Made by a program: the position numbers and the translations under genes | Assembly (NCBI RefSeq): GCF_900112935.1 | Contig: NZ_FONM01000012.1 | Location: forward strand, 1 to 64,000 | DNA from: Trichococcus pasteurii | Lineage (GTDB): Bacteria; Bacillota; Bacilli; Lactobacillales; Aerococcaceae | Length of the DNA: 64,000 nucleotides | Reading direction: 5' to 3' | Part shown: piece after piece, positions 62,524-64,000 of the stretch | Numbering within the stretch: position 1 is the stretch's first letter | Layout of the letters: every line of letters begins with the position of its first letter | The notes under the pieces: generated by a model | What the model was told of the DNA's origin: nothing | The model's input: only the letters and a program-made list of their open reading frames with translations | The model's database searches: none

Positions 62524-63410
62524 ACATGAATCCCAAAAAAGTAGACAAATTTATGGTAGGCCTGATCTATCTGTTTTCCGGAACGATCATCCTTATTTTG
62601 GCGAGTCTGCTGCTCTTTATTCTATGGCGCGGCTTGCCCCAGTTCTCATGGGAATTTTTGACGGCTCCGGCAAAATCCTTCCAGGTAGGCGGCGGAATCG
62701 GAGTGCAGTTATTCAATTCCTTCTACCTATTGGTGCTGACGTTGCTGATCAGTACGCCACTTGCGCTGGGCGCGGCGATTTACCTTTCGGAATATGCACC
62801 TCAAAATTGGTTTACCGACATCATCCGTACTGCTATCGAGGTTTTGAGTTCTTTGCCATCCGTTGTAGTCGGTCTCTTCGGATTCCTGATCTTCGTCATC
62901 CAGTATGGTTTTGGCTTCTCGATCCTTTCGGGGGCTTTGTCGCTGACCATCTTCAATCTGCCGCTTTTGACGCGCACGATCGAAGATTCCTTGCGGGCGA
63001 TCCCGTCTTCCCAGCGTGAAGCTGGATTGGCGTTAGGGCTTTCCCGCTGGGAGACAGTGACGTTGATCATTCTGCCGGCTGCCTTGCCGGGTATTCTGAC
63101 AGGTATGATTTTGGCAGCTGGGCGTATTTTTGGTGAAGCCGCAGCCTTGATCTATACAGCCGGGCAGAGCGCGCCGGCTTTGGATTTCACAAACTGGAAT
63201 CCACAATCCATCACAAGTCCTTTAAATATTTTCCGGCCTGCCGAAACATTGGCTGTGCACATCTGGAAGATCAACAGTGAAGGCGTGAAACCGGATGGAG
63301 CGGAAGTGTCAGCTGGTGCCTCAGCAGTACTGGTGTTGGCTGTCCTCATCTTCAATCTGACTGCAAGAAGCTTGGGCAGAAGATTGCAGAAGAAGGCTAC
63401 TTCAGCATAG
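62520..63410 (+). CDS. pstA: phosphate ABC transporter permease PstA, second copy
   Basis: A 296-residue permease with six helices. Seen: EVLSSLPSVVVGLFGFLIFV, the EAA loop LRAIPSSQREAGLALGLSRWETVTLIILPAALPGI, and AGRIFGEAAALIYTAG. The RIFGEAAALIYTAG segment and the long periplasmic stretch before the last helix are seen in the Lactobacillales PstA type. AAAGGAG lies 10 bases before ATG 62520. Confidence 0.93.
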   Translation: MNMNPKKVDKFMVGLIYLFSGTIILILASLLLFILWRGLPQFSWEFLTAPAKSFQVGGGIGVQLFNSFYLLVLTLLISTPLALGAAIYLSEYAPQNWFTDIIRTAIEVLSSLPSVVVGLFGFLIFVIQYGFGFSILSGALSLTIFNLPLLTRTIEDSLRAIPSSQREAGLALGLSRWETVTLIILPAALPGILTGMILAAGRIFGEAAALIYTAGQSAPALDFTNWNPQSITSPLNIFRPAETLAVHIWKINSEGVKPDGAEVSAGASAVLVLAVLIFNLTARSLGRRLQKKATSA

Positions 63411-63443
63411 AACCGGAAAATTGACTTGAAGGAGGGACCCTTG

Positions 63444-64000
63444 ATGGGAAATGAAAAGACACTGGCAACGAATATCATCCAGATGCGTCCTGAGGCTGCA
63501 GTCGCCCTTAAAACAAATGATCTGCACGTTTATTATGGCGATTTTGAAGCAATCAAAGGCGTTTCTATGGAATTTGAAAAGAATAAAATCACCTCGCTGA
63601 TCGGACCGAGCGGGTGCGGAAAATCGACTTATCTTCGTTCGCTGAACCGGATGAACGACACTGTTCCCGGTGCAAAAGTGACAGGGGAAATCATTTACCA
63701 AGGCATCGATGTGAATGTGCCTGAAGTTGATGTGTTCGAGATGCGGAAAAATATTGGGATGGTTTTTCAAAGACCGAATCCTTTCAGCAAATCGATTTAT
63801 GAGAACATCGCTTTTGCACTGAGAAGGCATGGCCTTAAGGACAAGGCGGCATTGGACGAAATCGTCGAAACCAGCCTGAAACAAGCTGCCCTTTGGGACC
63901 AAGTGAAGGACCAGCTGAACAAAAGCGCCTTAGCACTTTCCGGTGGTCAACAGCAGCGTCTCTGCATCGCAAGGGCGGTCGCGCTAAAGCCGGATATCCT
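63444..64000 (+). CDS. pstB: phosphate ABC transporter ATPase PstB, second copy (partial)
   Basis: The first 185 codons of an ABC ATPase cut by the window end. Seen: LKTNDLHVYYGDFEAIKG, Walker [22 protein letters not shown]-loop [21 protein letters not shown], and signature [15 protein letters not shown]; Walker B lies beyond the window. ATG 63444 has GGAGGG 7 bases upstream. It closes the second pstSCAB operon and a second phoU could follow outside the window. Confidence 0.95.
   Translation, partial: MGNEKTLATNIIQMRPEAAVALKTNDLHVYYGDFEAIKGVSMEFEKNKITSLIGPSGCGKSTYLRSLNRMNDTVPGAKVTGEIIYQGIDVNVPEVDVFEMRKNIGMVFQRPNPFSKSIYENIAFALRRHGLKDKAALDEIVETSLKQAALWDQVKDQLNKSALALSGGQQQRLCIARAVALKPDI

Overview
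The window comes from a low-to-moderate GC Gram-positive bacterium of the class Bacilli, most likely order Lactobacillales. The evidence is a CIRCE element before groESL, a T-box leader before proS, a Rex repressor, a PrfB programmed frameshift, lipoteichoic acid and wall teichoic acid genes, comFA/comFC, long-form HPF, and the Bacillus-like order tsaB-rimI-tsaD / ABC-F / rex / ydiK / ydiL / groES-groEL. Base composition and gene mix would suit a Carnobacteriaceae genome such as Trichococcus or Carnobacterium, but that genus-level guess is inference. No prophage, insertion sequence, CRISPR array or tRNA gene was recognised.

Layout. 1-403: end of an rRNA operon (23S 3' end, 5S, terminator). 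0.4-7.2 kb: CAP-domain protein, lipoprotein, universal stress protein, acyl-CoA thioesterase, a malic/malolactic enzyme with fumarase (malate-fumarate interconversion), and a GNAT acetyltransferase. 7.2-10.2 kb: proline T-box and an archaeal/eukaryal-type short ProS, then an AT-richer membrane acyltransferase. 10.2-12.2 kb: DUF896 protein and an mhqO-mhqD quinone-resistance pair behind a near-perfect MhqR-type operator. 12.3-14.9 kb: galT-galR. 15-25.2 kb: CsbD-like protein, t6A/acetylation cluster (tsaB, two GNATs, tsaD), HAD phosphatase, ABC-F protein, rex, ydiK, ydiL and groESL, followed by an unusual string of hairpins. 25.6-27.3 kb: a cysteine-free CsoR/FrmR-like repressor with its own operator and a MATE transporter. 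27.5-31.2 kb: fructose operon (DeoR regulator, 1-phosphofructokinase, PTS EIIABC). 31.3-34.3 kb: argG and a polyisoprenyl-phosphate sugar transferase. 34.5-40 kb: NAD salvage (pncB, nadE), then LTA-synthase-like and TagO-like envelope genes. 40-46.1 kb: YigZ, MurE, DegV, ThpR, ComFA, ComFC. 46.1-52.8 kb: hpf, secA, prfB, ftsE, ftsX.

52.8-64 kb is a phosphate-starvation region: phoP-phoR, a complete pstSCAB-phoU operon, then a second pstSCAB operon running off the window end. Both pstS genes are preceded by TTTACA repeats, mostly at 11-bp spacing, the layout of a PhoP (Pho) box. PhoR/PhoP would sense low phosphate, bind these repeats and induce both transporters, and PhoU, encoded between them, would couple transporter state back to PhoR.

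Recurring regulatory observations: many promoters carry an extended -10 (TGnTATAAT type), several promoters overlap perfect palindromes whose regulators are not in the window, and one 33-bp repeat occurs in two intergenic regions 25 kb apart. All calls were made by reading the sequence; no database search was run.
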